A stretch of DNA of 64,000 nt from Myxococcales bacterium (GCA_009692425.1 SHZF01000002.1:62001-126000); one strand, 5' to 3'. Shown: positions 27,648 to 38,404, numbered from the stretch's first letter. Made by a program: numbers and translations. Notes: generated by a model from the sequence alone, not told the origin.

Positions 27648-30440
27648 ATGCGACAAATCCTGAACGATTTCGATGCACGTTGGCTCCTGCTGCTTGCCTG
27701 TCTCGGCGGCTGTGGCAACGAAGACGCCCCGGTCGTCGGCGGCGGCGTCGACCCGACCGACAGCCGCAGCGACGTGGGCGGTGCGCTCGATGGAGCCCTC
27801 CCGACCGACACCGCCTCGGCTTCGACTGCGACGAAGGATGCCGACACAGCACTCAGTAGCGCTCCCGGCACCGACCCTGCTGCTGACGCTGCTGCAGACG
27901 TGCCTTCGGACTCCGCGCCGGCAGACACCGCTCCCGTCGATGCCGGCTGCACGTCTGTAGCGGCCTGCCCGGCCGGCCCTACGCCATGCCAGGTCGCGAC
28001 TTGCCTGGGTGGTGCGTGCGGCCTGGCGGTGGCCGCGGACGGCATCCCGTGCACCGACGGCAATGCGTGCTCTGTCGGCGATGCGTGCAAGAACGGCACG
28101 TGCCAGCCCGGCGCGCCGGTGGCCTGCAACGACGGCAACCCGTGCACCGCCGATTCGTGTGCCGCGGCAGTCGGCTGCCTCTCCCAGGAGACGACCCAGA
28201 CCTGCGACGACAACAACCTCTGCACCGGCGGCCCCGGCGCGGGCGGCCAGGGCGGCGATGCCTGCGCCGGCGGCAACTGTGTGCCCGGCCCGGCGCTCGA
28301 TTGCCAAGACACCAACCCTTGCACGACCGACAGTTGCAGTCCGTCCGTCGGCTGCGTCCACGCGCCCAGCAGCCAGCCCTGCCAGGACGGCAACGCGTGC
28401 ACCGTCGGCGACACTTGCCTCAACAGCGCTTGCGGTCCCGGCGCGGCGACAGTTTGCAACGACGGCAACCCCTGCACCGACGATGCGTGCCAGCCGGGGG
28501 TCGGCTGCGCGTTCAGCCCCAGTTCCAAGCTCTGCGACGACAACAACGCGTGCACGTCGGGCGACCTCTGCAAGAGTGGCACCTGCGTTGCCGGCGTGCC
28601 GCCTGCGTGCGACGACCAGAACCCGTGCACGACGGAAACCTGCGACCCCAGCCAGGGCTGCAAGAACATTGCCAACTCGCTGCCTTGCGACGACGGGAGC
28701 GCATGCACGGCAGGCGACCTGTGCAATGGCGGCAGTTGCGTTCCCGGCAAGCCCGTCACCTGCAACGACGGCAACCCGTGCACCGACGATGGCTGCGCCA
28801 AGGCGAGCGGCTGCAGCTTTCAGGCCAGCACGGCAACATGTGACGACGGCAACGGCTGTAGCCTGCTCGATGCGTGCAAGGACGGCGTGTGCCTGTCCGG
28901 CGTCGCCAAGGCCTGCGACGACGCCAACGACTGCACCACCGACGCCTGTGTGCCGGCCAAGGGCTGCGTATCTACCGCCAACGGTCTGCCCTGCAACGAC
29001 GGGAGTGTGTGCTCGGTGGGTGACGTGTGTCAGGGTGGCTCGTGCGTGCCGGGCAAGGCGGTCGCGTGCCAGGACGGCAGCCCGTGCACGAACGACGCGT
29101 GCGACCCGGGCAAGGGCTGCGTGTTCCCGGTCAACGCGGCCCCGTGCAGTGACGGCAACGTCTGTACGCTCGGCGACGGGTGCACGGGCGGCCTGTGCGG
29201 TGCCGGCTCGCTGAAGGTTTGCGACGACGCCAACTTGTGCACCAGCGACGCCTGCCACCCGCTCGACGGTTGCGTGGCACCGGCCAACGCGCTGCCGTGC
29301 GACGACGGCTCGGCCTGTACCAATGGAGACGCTTGCGCGGGCGGCAAGTGCGTCCCCGGCAAGGCCGTCGCGTGCATCGACGGCAACCTCTGCAGCGACG
29401 ACACGTGCGACGCGGGCGTAGGCTGCGTGTTTCCGCCCAATGCCGTCACCTGCAGCGACGCCAACGCGTGCACGGGCGGCGATGTCTGCCAGGCCGGCGG
29501 TTGCGTCGGCAAGGCCTTGAACTGCGACGACGGCAACGGATGCACGAGCGACTACTGCGACGCCCAGAAAGGCTGCCAGACGCTCGTCAACGCGGCGGTG
29601 TGCAGCGACGGTTCCGCGTGCACCGCCGGCGACGTCTGCACGGGCGGGGCTTGCAAGGGCAACGCCATCAACTGCGACGACGCCAATGCCTGCACCATCG
29701 ATGCTTGCGACCTCGCCAAGGGCTGCACGCAGACCCACGCTGGCGACGGCGCGACCTGCCCCGGCGGCACGTGCAAGGCGGGCGATTGCCTGCTCAGCGG
29801 GCTCATCGCCCACTACGCGTTCGACGAAGGCAGCGGCCTCAAGTTCCTCGACAGTTCCGGCAACGGCAACGACGGCACCCACAACGCGGCCTACGTGCTC
29901 GGCAAGAAGGGCAAGGCGCTGTCTTTCGGCGGCAGCGCGCTCGGCAAGGTCCAAGGTGCAGGCCCGACGTTCACCTGGGGCGCGGAGAACGCCGACTACA
30001 GCGTTGCCTACTGGATCTTCATCGTCGCCGCGCAGCCCAACTGGGTCGCTCCGTTCCACAAGTCGAACCTGGGTGGTGGCGATTGCTGCCAGGGCGGCCA
30101 GCGTGCGCCCGCCCAATTCTTTATCCCGGGCAAGACGAACCTGATCTGCGTGATGGCGACGGCCGCCGCCGCCAACCACTACAACGGCGTCGGCACGGGG
30201 AACTTGCCGATCGGGCAATGGACGCACTTTGCGGCGGTGCACGCCGATGGAGCGCAGTTGTTGTACCTGAACGGCAAGCTGGTGCTGACGGATGTGCTGG
30301 GGAGTGCCACCGTGGGCGGGCCGGGGTTGCTGTTCCTGGGCGGCGACGGGTACTACAGCGCGCTGAACGGGTACATGGATGAGGTCAAGATCTACAGCCG
30401 GGCATTGACGGCGGGCGAAGTGGCGGCAGATGCGCTGTAG
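27648..30440 (+). CDS. Cys-rich repeat lipoprotein with C-terminal LamG-like domain
   Basis: 930 residues from ATG 27648, with GGAGG at 27639-27643. The lipobox LGGC puts the lipid on Cys 22. A Thr/Ala/Asp spacer precedes 22 Cys-rich modules alternating between two types, CDDGxACTxGDxCxxGxC and CNDGNPCTDDACxxxxGC, in eleven pairs of about 51 residues. The C-terminal 220 residues start GLIAHYAFDEGSG and contain DSSGNGNDGTHNA and YLNGKLVL, the LamG/concanavalin-like jelly-roll fold. Such proteins are thought to act as long disulfide-stiffened surface stalks carrying a carbohydrate-binding head. Disulfides form only outside the cytoplasm, which fits the lipobox. Confidence 0.9.
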   Translation: MRQILNDFDARWLLLLACLGGCGNEDAPVVGGGVDPTDSRSDVGGALDGALPTDTASASTATKDADTALSSAPGTDPAADAAADVPSDSAPADTAPVDAGCTSVAACPAGPTPCQVATCLGGACGLAVAADGIPCTDGNACSVGDACKNGTCQPGAPVACNDGNPCTADSCAAAVGCLSQETTQTCDDNNLCTGGPGAGGQGGDACAGGNCVPGPALDCQDTNPCTTDSCSPSVGCVHAPSSQPCQDGNACTVGDTCLNSACGPGAATVCNDGNPCTDDACQPGVGCAFSPSSKLCDDNNACTSGDLCKSGTCVAGVPPACDDQNPCTTETCDPSQGCKNIANSLPCDDGSACTAGDLCNGGSCVPGKPVTCNDGNPCTDDGCAKASGCSFQASTATCDDGNGCSLLDACKDGVCLSGVAKACDDANDCTTDACVPAKGCVSTANGLPCNDGSVCSVGDVCQGGSCVPGKAVACQDGSPCTNDACDPGKGCVFPVNAAPCSDGNVCTLGDGCTGGLCGAGSLKVCDDANLCTSDACHPLDGCVAPANALPCDDGSACTNGDACAGGKCVPGKAVACIDGNLCSDDTCDAGVGCVFPPNAVTCSDANACTGGDVCQAGGCVGKALNCDDGNGCTSDYCDAQKGCQTLVNAAVCSDGSACTAGDVCTGGACKGNAINCDDANACTIDACDLAKGCTQTHAGDGATCPGGTCKAGDCLLSGLIAHYAFDEGSGLKFLDSSGNGNDGTHNAAYVLGKKGKALSFGGSALGKVQGAGPTFTWGAENADYSVAYWIFIVAAQPNWVAPFHKSNLGGGDCCQGGQRAPAQFFIPGKTNLICVMATAAAANHYNGVGTGNLPIGQWTHFAAVHADGAQLLYLNGKLVLTDVLGSATVGGPGLLFLGGDGYYSALNGYMDEVKIYSRALTAGEVAADAL
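28050..29756 (+). repeat. Eleven tandem 153-base Cys-rich units
   Basis: The 22 modules occupy 1,707 bases: eleven pairs of 153 bases plus one 24-base insertion (eight extra Gly-rich residues) in the third module. DNA identity between units is moderate, so the array is old rather than freshly expanded. Confidence 0.85.
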
Positions 30441-30670
30441 GCGACGTTTTTCGCGCCGTCCCTACTTGCCGGGACCGCAGCCGAACGGCTCGGGCGAGGT
30501 GGCGGCGACGTCGCGAGCGCACGTTTGGCAGCGCGGCCGGCAAGAACACGGCGATGCCTCCCGGTCCCGAGGACCCGACGCAGGCCGAGCGCGACGAGTT
30601 TGGCAACCCAGCAACGAAAACGGCGCCAGTTCAAGACCACCGGGATGTCGAGTTGTTTTCGTCGGCGCCC
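30441..30670. other. Convergent intergenic region
   Basis: About 230 bases between the Cys-rich gene and the end of the Liv operon. No convincing gene or terminator stem was found; short frames on both strands lack coding character. Confidence 0.4.
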
Positions 30671-31367
30671 TTACTCCCCCAAATAGGCCGCCTGCACCCG
30701 CGCATCCGCCAAAAGCCGCGCGGCATCATCGACCATCGTCACCTGGCCCGTCTCCAGCACGTAGCCCCGGTGCGCGGTCTTCAGCGCCATCCGTGCATTC
30801 TGCTCCACCAGCAGGATCGTCGTGCCGGCCTCGTTCAGCGTGCGGATCACCTCAAAAATCCGCTTCACGATCAACGGTGCCAGCCCCAGCGACGGCTCAT
30901 CCAACAAAAGCAGCCGCGGCCGGGCCATCATCGCGCGCCCGACCGCCAACATCTGCTGCTCTCCACCCGACAGCGTGCCCGCCACTTGTTGGGCGCGTTC
31001 CAGCAGGATCGGGAACAGCCCGTAGACCCGCTCGAAATCGGCCCGGATGCCGTCCTTGTCCTTGCGCGTGAACGCCCCCATCTCGAGGTTCTCGGCGACC
31101 GTCATGCGGGGAAACACGCGGCGGCCCTCCGGCGCCATCACCAATCCACGCCGCACGATGTCGTGGGCCGGCACGCGCGCGAGGTCCTCGCCGTCGAAAC
31201 GGACACTGCCCGACTTCGGCTTGAGCAGGCCCGCGATGCAGTTCAGGGTGGTGGTCTTGCCTGCGCCGTTCGCGCCGATCAACGTGACGATTTCGCCGGA
31301 GCGCACGTCGAGCGTGACACCGTTGACCGCCAGGATGGCACCGTAGGCCGCATGCAGGTCGCGCACT

Positions 31368-31375
<8 letters not shown>
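30671..31375 (-). CDS. livF: Branched-chain amino acid ABC transporter ATPase, LivF type
   Basis: 234 residues from ATG 31375. Walker A GANGAGKT (34-41), the signature LSGGEQQMLAVGRAMM, Walker B LLLLDEPSLGL and the switch LLVEQN are all present, with LivF-type spacing and the usual length. It pairs with LivG to power import of branched-chain amino acids or related amides through LivH/LivM. It overlaps the livG stop by eight bases, so the two are translationally coupled. Unlike livG, it has no insertion. Confidence 0.95.
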
Positions 31376-32800
<1,425 letters not shown>

Positions 32801-32804
<4 letters not shown>

Positions 32805-33916
32805 GCGGGACCGCCGCTCGATTCATGCAGTTCTTCGCGCACCCGCGACGACGGCCACAGGCCTTCAGGGCGCCAGCGCATCATCAGGACCAGGGCCACG
32901 CCAAACACGATCCAGCGCCAGTTGCTGAACGATGCCATGACATGACTGGACTCCCCGCCGATGGCCTGCTGTACCAGCCGCGTCAGCAACGGCGACGCCA
33001 CGTTGTCGAAGCCCAGCAGCAGCAACGCTCCCAGCAACGCGCCGCGCAGGGAGCCGAGGCCGCCGATGATGAGGCAGCACAGGACCATGATGCTGTAGTT
33101 GAAATCGTACGTGTTCGGTTCCGCCGTCGTTGTCAGGTTCGTCGCGTAGAGGCACCCCGCCGCGCCCGCCAAAGCTGCGCCGCCCGCAAATGCCGCCAGC
33201 TTGATGCGCGCCGGGTCCAAGCCCATGCAGGCTGCCGCCAGCGCGTCCTCCCGCAGCGCCACGAAGCGGCGGCCCGCGCGCGACTGCTCCAGCAACCGGA
33301 AACACACGACGGCAGCGACGAGGCAGCCCAACGCCAGATAGTACATCGTGCGGAGCTGGCCCTCCGAAGCGCCGCCCGCGCCGCCCAACTGTTCGCGCAG
33401 GGCCGGGGGCAGCCACGGCTCGGGGATGGGATTGAGGCCGCGCGGGCCGTCGGTGATGTTCTCCAGGTTCAGCAGCACCACGCGCATCACCTCGCCGAAG
33501 CCGAGCGTGACGATGGCGAGGTAATCGCCGCGCAGGCGCAGCGTCGGCGCTCCCAGCAAAAGGCCTGCCGCACCGGCGGCGACCGGGGCCAACAACAGCG
33601 CGCCCCACAGGCCGACCTGGAACGGGTACTTCTCGACCGTGACCACGCCCGTCGTCATCGCACCGATCGCGAAGAACGCCGCGACGCCCAGTTGCAAGAG
33701 GCCCGCGTAGCCGACCTGCACGTTCAGCGCGAGTGCCAGCAGGCCGAAGATGAACACGTTGACGAGCTGGCGGTCGATGCGCACGGCCTGGCCCGTCGCC
33801 GCTTCGATGCCCCAGTCGAGCACGGGCAGGAACGGATAGGCCAGCAGGATCGCCAACGCAATCGTTTCGAAGCGCAGCCAGCGCCGCCAGGGCAGGGTTC
33901 CGCCAGCCGGAGCCAT
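32801..33916 (-). CDS. livM: Branched-chain amino acid ABC transporter permease, LivM type
   Basis: 371 residues, about nine hydrophobic helices. It has the conserved LNVQVGYAGLLQLGVAAFFAIGA near helix 2-3 and the cytosolic loop RAGRRFVALREDALAAACMGLDPARIKLAAF that docks on the ATPase. LivM pairs with LivH to form the membrane channel. It starts at ATG 33916, four bases after the livH stop, and its stop overlaps the livG start. No unusual feature was seen in the docking loop, although its partner ATPase is modified. Confidence 0.94.
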
Positions 33917-33919
33917 CGG

Positions 33920-34888
33920 TTACACCTTCTCCCGCGCGGTCGAGCCGAGCAGGCCCGCGGGCCGGAACACCAGGATCACGATGAGGATGCCGAACAGCAC
34001 CGCCGGCTGCCACTGCGCGCCGATGAACTGGTCGGAGAACGCGCGCACCAGCCCCAGCACCAGGCCGCCGAGCACCGCGCCGGGGATGTTGCCGATGCCG
34101 CCGACGACCGCCGCCGTGAACGCATACAGGCCGTTCTGGTAGCCCATCTGGTAGTGGATCGTGTTGATGTAGAGGCTGTACACGACGGCAGCGACGCCCG
34201 CCAACGCGCCGCCGATCAGGAACGTCGCTCCGACCACTTTGTCGACGTCGATGCCCATGAGTCGCGCGGCGTTCGGGTCCTGTGCGGTCGCCCGCATCGC
34301 CTTGCCGAGTTTCGTATGGCGCACGAGGCCGTAGAGCGCGGCCATGATCACGACCGACGCGCCCATGACGAGCAGGTCCTTGGGGAGCAGGGTCAGCTTC
34401 GTTTCCACGCCGAACAAGCTCGCCGCCAGGTTCGTCTGGGGCAGGATGTCTGGAAAGGCCTTGGGCGCCGCCGCCTGGCCACCGCCGCCGAACACGGCCA
34501 TGGCACTGCCACCCCAGAACAGGCCCACGTTCTGCAAGATGAACGACACACCGATCGCCGACACGAGCGGCGCGAGCTTCGGTGCCCGCCGCAGCGGCCG
34601 ATACACGACCCGGTCGATGGCATAGTTCAGGCCGCCGGCAAACAGCGCGCACGCGACCACGATGCCCAGCAGGAGCGCAGCCAGCGTGCCGGGCGGGGTC
34701 TGCTGCGTCACGTCGAGGGCGCCGACCAACGTCAAGGCGAGGAACGCCGCCAGCATGAACACGTCGCCGTGGGCGAAATTGATGAACTCCAGAATGCCGT
34801 ACACCATCGTGTAGCCCAAGGCCACGAGCGCGAACACCATGCCGTTGGTCAGGCCGATGATAAGTTGCTGTGCGATGGTGTCGAACAC
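33920..34888 (-). CDS. livH: Branched-chain amino acid ABC transporter permease, LivH type
   Basis: 322 residues from GTG 34888. This start follows a GAAAGGCGA stretch and gives the typical LivH N-terminus (QQLIIGLTNGMVFALVALGY). LEFINFAHGDVFMLAAF and the docking segment TKLGKAMRATAQDPNAARLMGID are family hallmarks. A loop rich in Gly and Ala near the middle is longer than usual. The protein lies in the inner membrane with LivM. The gap from the livK stop is 28 bases. Confidence 0.94.
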   Translation of the reverse strand: MFDTIAQQLIIGLTNGMVFALVALGYTMVYGILEFINFAHGDVFMLAAFLALTLVGALDVTQQTPPGTLAALLLGIVVACALFAGGLNYAIDRVVYRPLRRAPKLAPLVSAIGVSFILQNVGLFWGGSAMAVFGGGGQAAAPKAFPDILPQTNLAASLFGVETKLTLLPKDLLVMGASVVIMAALYGLVRHTKLGKAMRATAQDPNAARLMGIDVDKVVGATFLIGGALAGVAAVVYSLYINTIHYQMGYQNGLYAFTAAVVGGIGNIPGAVLGGLVLGLVRAFSDQFIGAQWQPAVLFGILIVILVFRPAGLLGSTAREKV

Positions 34889-34916
34889 GGGTCGAGATCG
34901 CCTTTCGCCGCCGGAA

Positions 34917-36248
34917 CTAGGGCGCGGCGGGCCCTGCAGCCGGGGCGGTCCCAGCGGCCGGAGCCTCGACGGCGCCACCCAGCAGGGCTGCAAACTTGAA
35001 CTTGCCGGCTTCCACGCCCGAGCCCGACATCGTCGTCAGTGTGGTGTCGCCGTTGGCGTCAAATTTCCACGAGCCGAGCGCCCCGCCCTTGGCCTCGTAC
35101 TTCTCCATGGCGGCGCGGATGGTCTCGCGGTCCTTCGAACCCACCTGGCCCAGCACCTCGAGTGCGACCTTGGCCGCGACGTAGCCGTAGACCGCGTAGG
35201 CCTCGGGCTCGCCGCCGTACTTGGCGCGGTAGCTGTCGACGAACTCCTTGCCCTTGCCGACCATCTGCTCCGGGGGCACGCCGCCGAACGTGATGAAGGC
35301 GCGGCCGTTCACATTCTCCTGGCCCGCCGCGTTGATGAAGGCGTCTTCGCGGCAGCCGTCGGGCGCCATCAGCTTGGCGCGCATGCCGACGGCGATGATG
35401 TCCTTGGCGATCTGGCCGGCGTTGGTCTGCGTGGTGCCGCCGTAGAACACGAAGTCGGGGTCGAGCGCCTTGATTTTCGTCATCAGCGAGCGGTACTCCT
35501 GTGCCTTGGGGTCCATGCCCTCGTGGCCGAGCACCTTGACGCCGTAGCTCTCAGCGTTGGCCTCGAATACGTCCGCGATGCCCTTGCCGTACAGGCCGCG
35601 GTCGTCGAGCACGTAGGCGGTCTTGCCGCCCATCTTCTGCATCCACTCGGCGCCGGCGCGACCTTGGATGTCGTCGGCGGGCACCACGCGGAAGTAGCTG
35701 ACCTTGCCCGACGGCCGGTAGACGGCGGGCTCGTTCGGCTCGCCCATGCCGGGCTTCGTCAGGCCCGTATAGGTGTTGGCCGGCGAAATCATGACGAGCG
35801 CGGCCTTGTTGAGGATCGGCATCGCGATCTTGGCCGCGCCCGAGTTGTACGTGCCGAGGTAGGCGACGACGTTCGGGTCGTTGACGGCCTTGTCGGCATT
35901 GGCGGCCTCGACTTCGGGGTCCCAGTCGCCCTTCTTGGCCGAAGCGTCGTCCCAGTCCTCGTAGACGACCGTGAAGGGGCCGACCTTGCCGCCGGTCTCT
36001 TCGACCGCCATCTTGATGCCGTTGACGATGGTCGTGGTCTGCGCGTTGGCCGAGCCGGTGCGCGGCAGGCTGGAGACGATCTTGACCACGTTCGGGGCGC
36101 CGCCTGCGGGTGACGAGGGAGCCGCTGCAAGCTCCGGGGGCTTTTCGGTGCCTGGCACCAACACTTCAACGGGCTTCTTGCCGCAGCCGAGCGTGGCCAG
36201 CAGGGCCAGGGCGGTCGCCGCCGTGTGGAAAAAGGTTCGCCGTTGCAT
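34917..36248 (-). CDS. livK: Branched-chain amino acid-binding lipoprotein, LivK/LivJ type
   Basis: 443 residues from ATG 36248 behind GAGGAGA. The signal ends LATLGC (lipobox). The Leu/Ile/Val-binding fold is evident: VKIVSSLPRTGSANAQ at the start of lobe 1, AYLGTYNSGAAKIAMPIL, VMISPANTYTGLT, and FVFYGGTTQTNAGQIAKD. It captures ligand outside the inner membrane and delivers it to LivHM. The C-terminal tail is Ala/Pro-rich. Being first in the operon, it is read directly from the promoter at 36278-36306. The exact ligand (Leu, Ile, Val, amides or urea) is not predictable. Confidence 0.93.
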   Translation of the reverse strand: MQRRTFFHTAATALALLATLGCGKKPVEVLVPGTEKPPELAAAPSSPAGGAPNVVKIVSSLPRTGSANAQTTTIVNGIKMAVEETGGKVGPFTVVYEDWDDASAKKGDWDPEVEAANADKAVNDPNVVAYLGTYNSGAAKIAMPILNKAALVMISPANTYTGLTKPGMGEPNEPAVYRPSGKVSYFRVVPADDIQGRAGAEWMQKMGGKTAYVLDDRGLYGKGIADVFEANAESYGVKVLGHEGMDPKAQEYRSLMTKIKALDPDFVFYGGTTQTNAGQIAKDIIAVGMRAKLMAPDGCREDAFINAAGQENVNGRAFITFGGVPPEQMVGKGKEFVDSYRAKYGGEPEAYAVYGYVAAKVALEVLGQVGSKDRETIRAAMEKYEAKGGALGSWKFDANGDTTLTTMSGSGVEAGKFKFAALLGGAVEAPAAGTAPAAGPAAP

Positions 36249-36277
36249 GATCGTGTCTCCTCGTCGTGGCGCGGCGG

Positions 36278-36306
36278 ACTCTAGGGCATGGCGGCCCAAG
36301 GGGCAA
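36278..36306 (-). promoter_or_regulatory. Predicted sigma70-type promoter of the Liv operon
   Basis: On the minus strand, TTGCCC (36306-36301) and TAGAGT (36283-36278) are 17 bases apart. The -10 ends 29 bases before the livK start, leaving room for the GAGGAGA site. Confidence 0.5.
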
Positions 36307-36320
36307 CCCGAAAGGGCAAC

Positions 36321-36358
36321 CCGGATCCGCCGATATGGACCCATCTCGGCGGACCCGG
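36321..36358. repeat. Long near-perfect palindrome upstream of the Liv operon
   Basis: Arms CCGGATCCGCCGA (36321-36333) and TCGGCGGACCCGG (36346-36358) pair at 12 of 13 positions around a 12-base loop that itself can pair TGG with CCA. The right side runs into GGAATGAC, as in the repeat at 19862. Just upstream GGGCAACCCG is nearly repeated in tandem (36301-36310, 36314-36323). It may be a mobile repeat, an operator or a terminator-like stem; there is no T tract. Confidence 0.6.
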
Positions 36359-36481
36359 AATGACTTGGGGTGGTACATTCGGGGCAAGCGCTAGCTTGGC
36401 CCAGCCGGCTCAGCCGCCACCACCGGCTTGGGGGCCCGTCGTCTCCGGCCAGGTTCACGACACGCATCCAAGTGCCCGGGC

Positions 36482-36843
36482 CTAGCGCGGGGAATTCCGA
36501 CAACACCTTGCTCGCCGCGCGGAATTGAGGCAGTCCGTGTCACCGCCGGAGCCGCATTGCACGACCGTGGCGGGGTTCACCTTGCACGACAGTGGGAACG
36601 TCGCCTTGTCGCAATACAGCGACCCATTCCAGGGTTGCCGTCGTCGAGCGGCGTGCAGTCGGCGGCGAGGTGGCATGAACAGAGGTCGGTGCCGCCTGCA
36701 CACGGGTCGCCCACGCTGCACAACTGGCCATCTTCGCATGGCGAGCCATCGGGTCCGGGCACACCCTTGCACTTGCCGGCCTTGGAGTCGCACGCCGTCT
36801 GCAAGCACGGGCCGAGTTGCGCCGAAAGCGGCGGATCGGGGGT
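36482..36843 (-). pseudogene. Cys-rich repeat protein remnant 1 (one-base frameshift)
   Basis: One minus-strand frame reads LGPCLQTACDSKAGKCKG, DGSPCEDGQLCSVGDPC and CTPLDDGNP, and then loses sense. After about position 36634 the next frame continues as PWNGSLYCDKATFPLSCKVN and VVQCGSGGDTDC to a stop at 36482. Joined, these match the Cys-rich modules of Myxococcota surface proteins; the junction is explained by loss of one base near 36631-36634. There is no signal peptide or start, and the frame runs straight on from the kinase stop. It is a decayed fragment, or a sequencing indel in a short fragment. Confidence 0.65.
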
Positions 36844-36847
36844 CAGC

Positions 36848-38257
36848 CTACCACTTGCCCATGCGCACCAGAGTCGCCACCGTCGTCCAGCCCAGCATGA
36901 AGACGAGCGCGACGACGCCCACCCACAAGAATTGCATCACCGTGCGTCGCGCCGGCCGCCACAAGTGGGTCGGCTCCTGGGCGTTGCGCAGCCGAACCGG
37001 GTCGAAGGCGGGGCTGGCCACGGCCGGCAGCATCATGACCGGCACGGCCAGGGGCATCGACGCCGGCGCGCCCACACCCGGCGGTGCCCCTTCGAGGTCG
37101 GCGCGCTGGGCGGCGGACAGGCTGGCGCGCGGCACGTTTATGGACGGCACGCGCACGCCATCGCGCAGCAGTGCCGACCGCCGTAGGTTCGTCGCGCTGC
37201 GTTCGAGTTCCAGGGGCGACGCGGCGGCCACCGACAACTGCGAGGGCACATATTCGTCGCCACGCATCTTGGCCATCGGCGGCGTCGCGATCGCGCTCTG
37301 GGGCAGGGCTCCCGCCGGCGCCCGCGCCAGGACCGAGGAGACGTAAGAGGCCAGCTGCGCCGGCCCGTAGCCCGGCGCCGACGCCAGCAGCCAAGTCTCC
37401 AAGTCTACCGCCAGCGCCGCCATGGTCTGGTAGCGCCGCGCGACGTCGCGCTCGAGCGCGGTGTGTACAATCCGCGAGAGTTCCATCGGCATGCCGGGCG
37501 CCAGGTTGTGCACCTGGGCGATCGGGTCGTCGCGCACCGCGCGCAAGATCGCGAAGGGCGACGCGGCGCCGAGCGCGCGGAACAGCGGCCGGCCGCTGAA
37601 AAGCTCCCACATGCAGATGCCGAGGCTGAATACGTCGGAGCGCGCGTCGATGGCGTCGGCCGAAGCCTGCTCGGGACTCATGTAGGCGTACTTGCCCTTG
37701 ATGATGCCCGCCATCGTCTGCTGGATGCGGCTCGCGACCTTGGCGACTCCGAAATCGATGAGCCGCACCTCGCCGTCGCGCGCAATCAACACGTTCTGCG
37801 GGCTCACGTCGCGGTGGACGATGCCGAGCCGCACGCCGTTCTCGTCATGTAACTCGTGGGCGTAGCCCAAGCCGCGCGCCATCGCCAGGCTCACGCACGC
37901 CACCGCCGCAGGGTCGAGCCGGCCGCCGCGCGACTCGACGACGTTCGCCAGTGTGCCGAGGTCGATGCCATCGACGTACTCCATGATGAAGAAGTACGCG
38001 CCGTCGTGGCACCCCAGTTCGAAGGTCTGCGCGATGTTCTCGTGCGAGAACCGCATGCAGAGCTTGGCTTCCTGCACGAGCATCTCGACCGCACTCGGGT
38101 CTTCGCTCAACTGCGCGTGCATGCGCTTCAGCGCGACGAGCCGACCTTCGCCGCGCCGCGACGCTGCGGTGGCGAGGAACACCTCAGCCATGCCGCCGCG
38201 GCCCAACCGGCGGAGCAGTTCGTAGGGGCCGAAGGGTTGGGGGAATTCGCTGCGCAC
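36848..38257 (-). CDS. Hanks-type Ser/Thr protein kinase with C-terminal membrane helix
   Basis: 469 residues from GTG 38257. The kinase domain fills residues 11-285: glycine loop LGRGGMAEVF, VALK (Lys 44), catalytic HRDVSPQN (Asp 150), DFG (168-170) and YMSPEQ. The HRDVSPQN form is typical of the PknB-like kinases abundant in Myxococcota. A Pro/Ala/Arg-rich linker follows, and a single hydrophobic helix (about 441-461) lies eight residues from the end, so no sensor domain is on the far side. It is probably tail-anchored in the inner membrane with the kinase in the cytosol. A promoter ends eight bases before the start, suggesting a leaderless transcript. Confidence 0.92.
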   Translation of the reverse strand: MRSEFPQPFGPYELLRRLGRGGMAEVFLATAASRRGEGRLVALKRMHAQLSEDPSAVEMLVQEAKLCMRFSHENIAQTFELGCHDGAYFFIMEYVDGIDLGTLANVVESRGGRLDPAAVACVSLAMARGLGYAHELHDENGVRLGIVHRDVSPQNVLIARDGEVRLIDFGVAKVASRIQQTMAGIIKGKYAYMSPEQASADAIDARSDVFSLGICMWELFSGRPLFRALGAASPFAILRAVRDDPIAQVHNLAPGMPMELSRIVHTALERDVARRYQTMAALAVDLETWLLASAPGYGPAQLASYVSSVLARAPAGALPQSAIATPPMAKMRGDEYVPSQLSVAAASPLELERSATNLRRSALLRDGVRVPSINVPRASLSAAQRADLEGAPPGVGAPASMPLAVPVMMLPAVASPAFDPVRLRNAQEPTHLWRPARRTVMQFLWVGVVALVFMLGWTTVATLVRMGKW

Positions 38258-38265
38258 GGCACGGC

Positions 38266-38294
38266 AGCGTAGCCGTCGCAGACAGGAGCGGCAA
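38266..38294 (-). promoter_or_regulatory. Predicted promoter giving a leaderless kinase mRNA
   Basis: On the minus strand, TTGCCG (38294-38289) and TACGCT (38271-38266) are 17 bases apart, with only eight bases between the -10 and the GTG start. Transcription would begin at or within two bases of the start codon. Confidence 0.45.
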
Positions 38295-38404
38295 GGGCGC
38301 TAGCTGGCCCGTGGGGGCTTCGTATCTTGAACGGAGGAGCAGACTGCTGCACCATCCCTGCAACCCGTTCGTGATGGATCGTTTCGATCACGCCATCATG
38401 AGAT

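Noticed and set aside
28050-29756. Regular tandem repeats that might be a CRISPR array
   Set aside because: The units are 153 bases, in frame, and encode Cys-rich modules; no short identical repeats with spacers.
25860-30242. A 1,460-codon minus-strand frame joining the fibrinogen-like gene to the antisense of the Cys-rich gene
   Set aside because: The C-terminal part is the real fibrinogen-like gene starting at 27524 with a strong ribosome-binding site; the rest is the opposite strand of regular Cys-rich repeats.
30554-30670. A short plus-strand frame between the Cys-rich gene and the Liv operon
   Set aside because: No ribosome-binding site, and it runs on into the antisense strand of livF.
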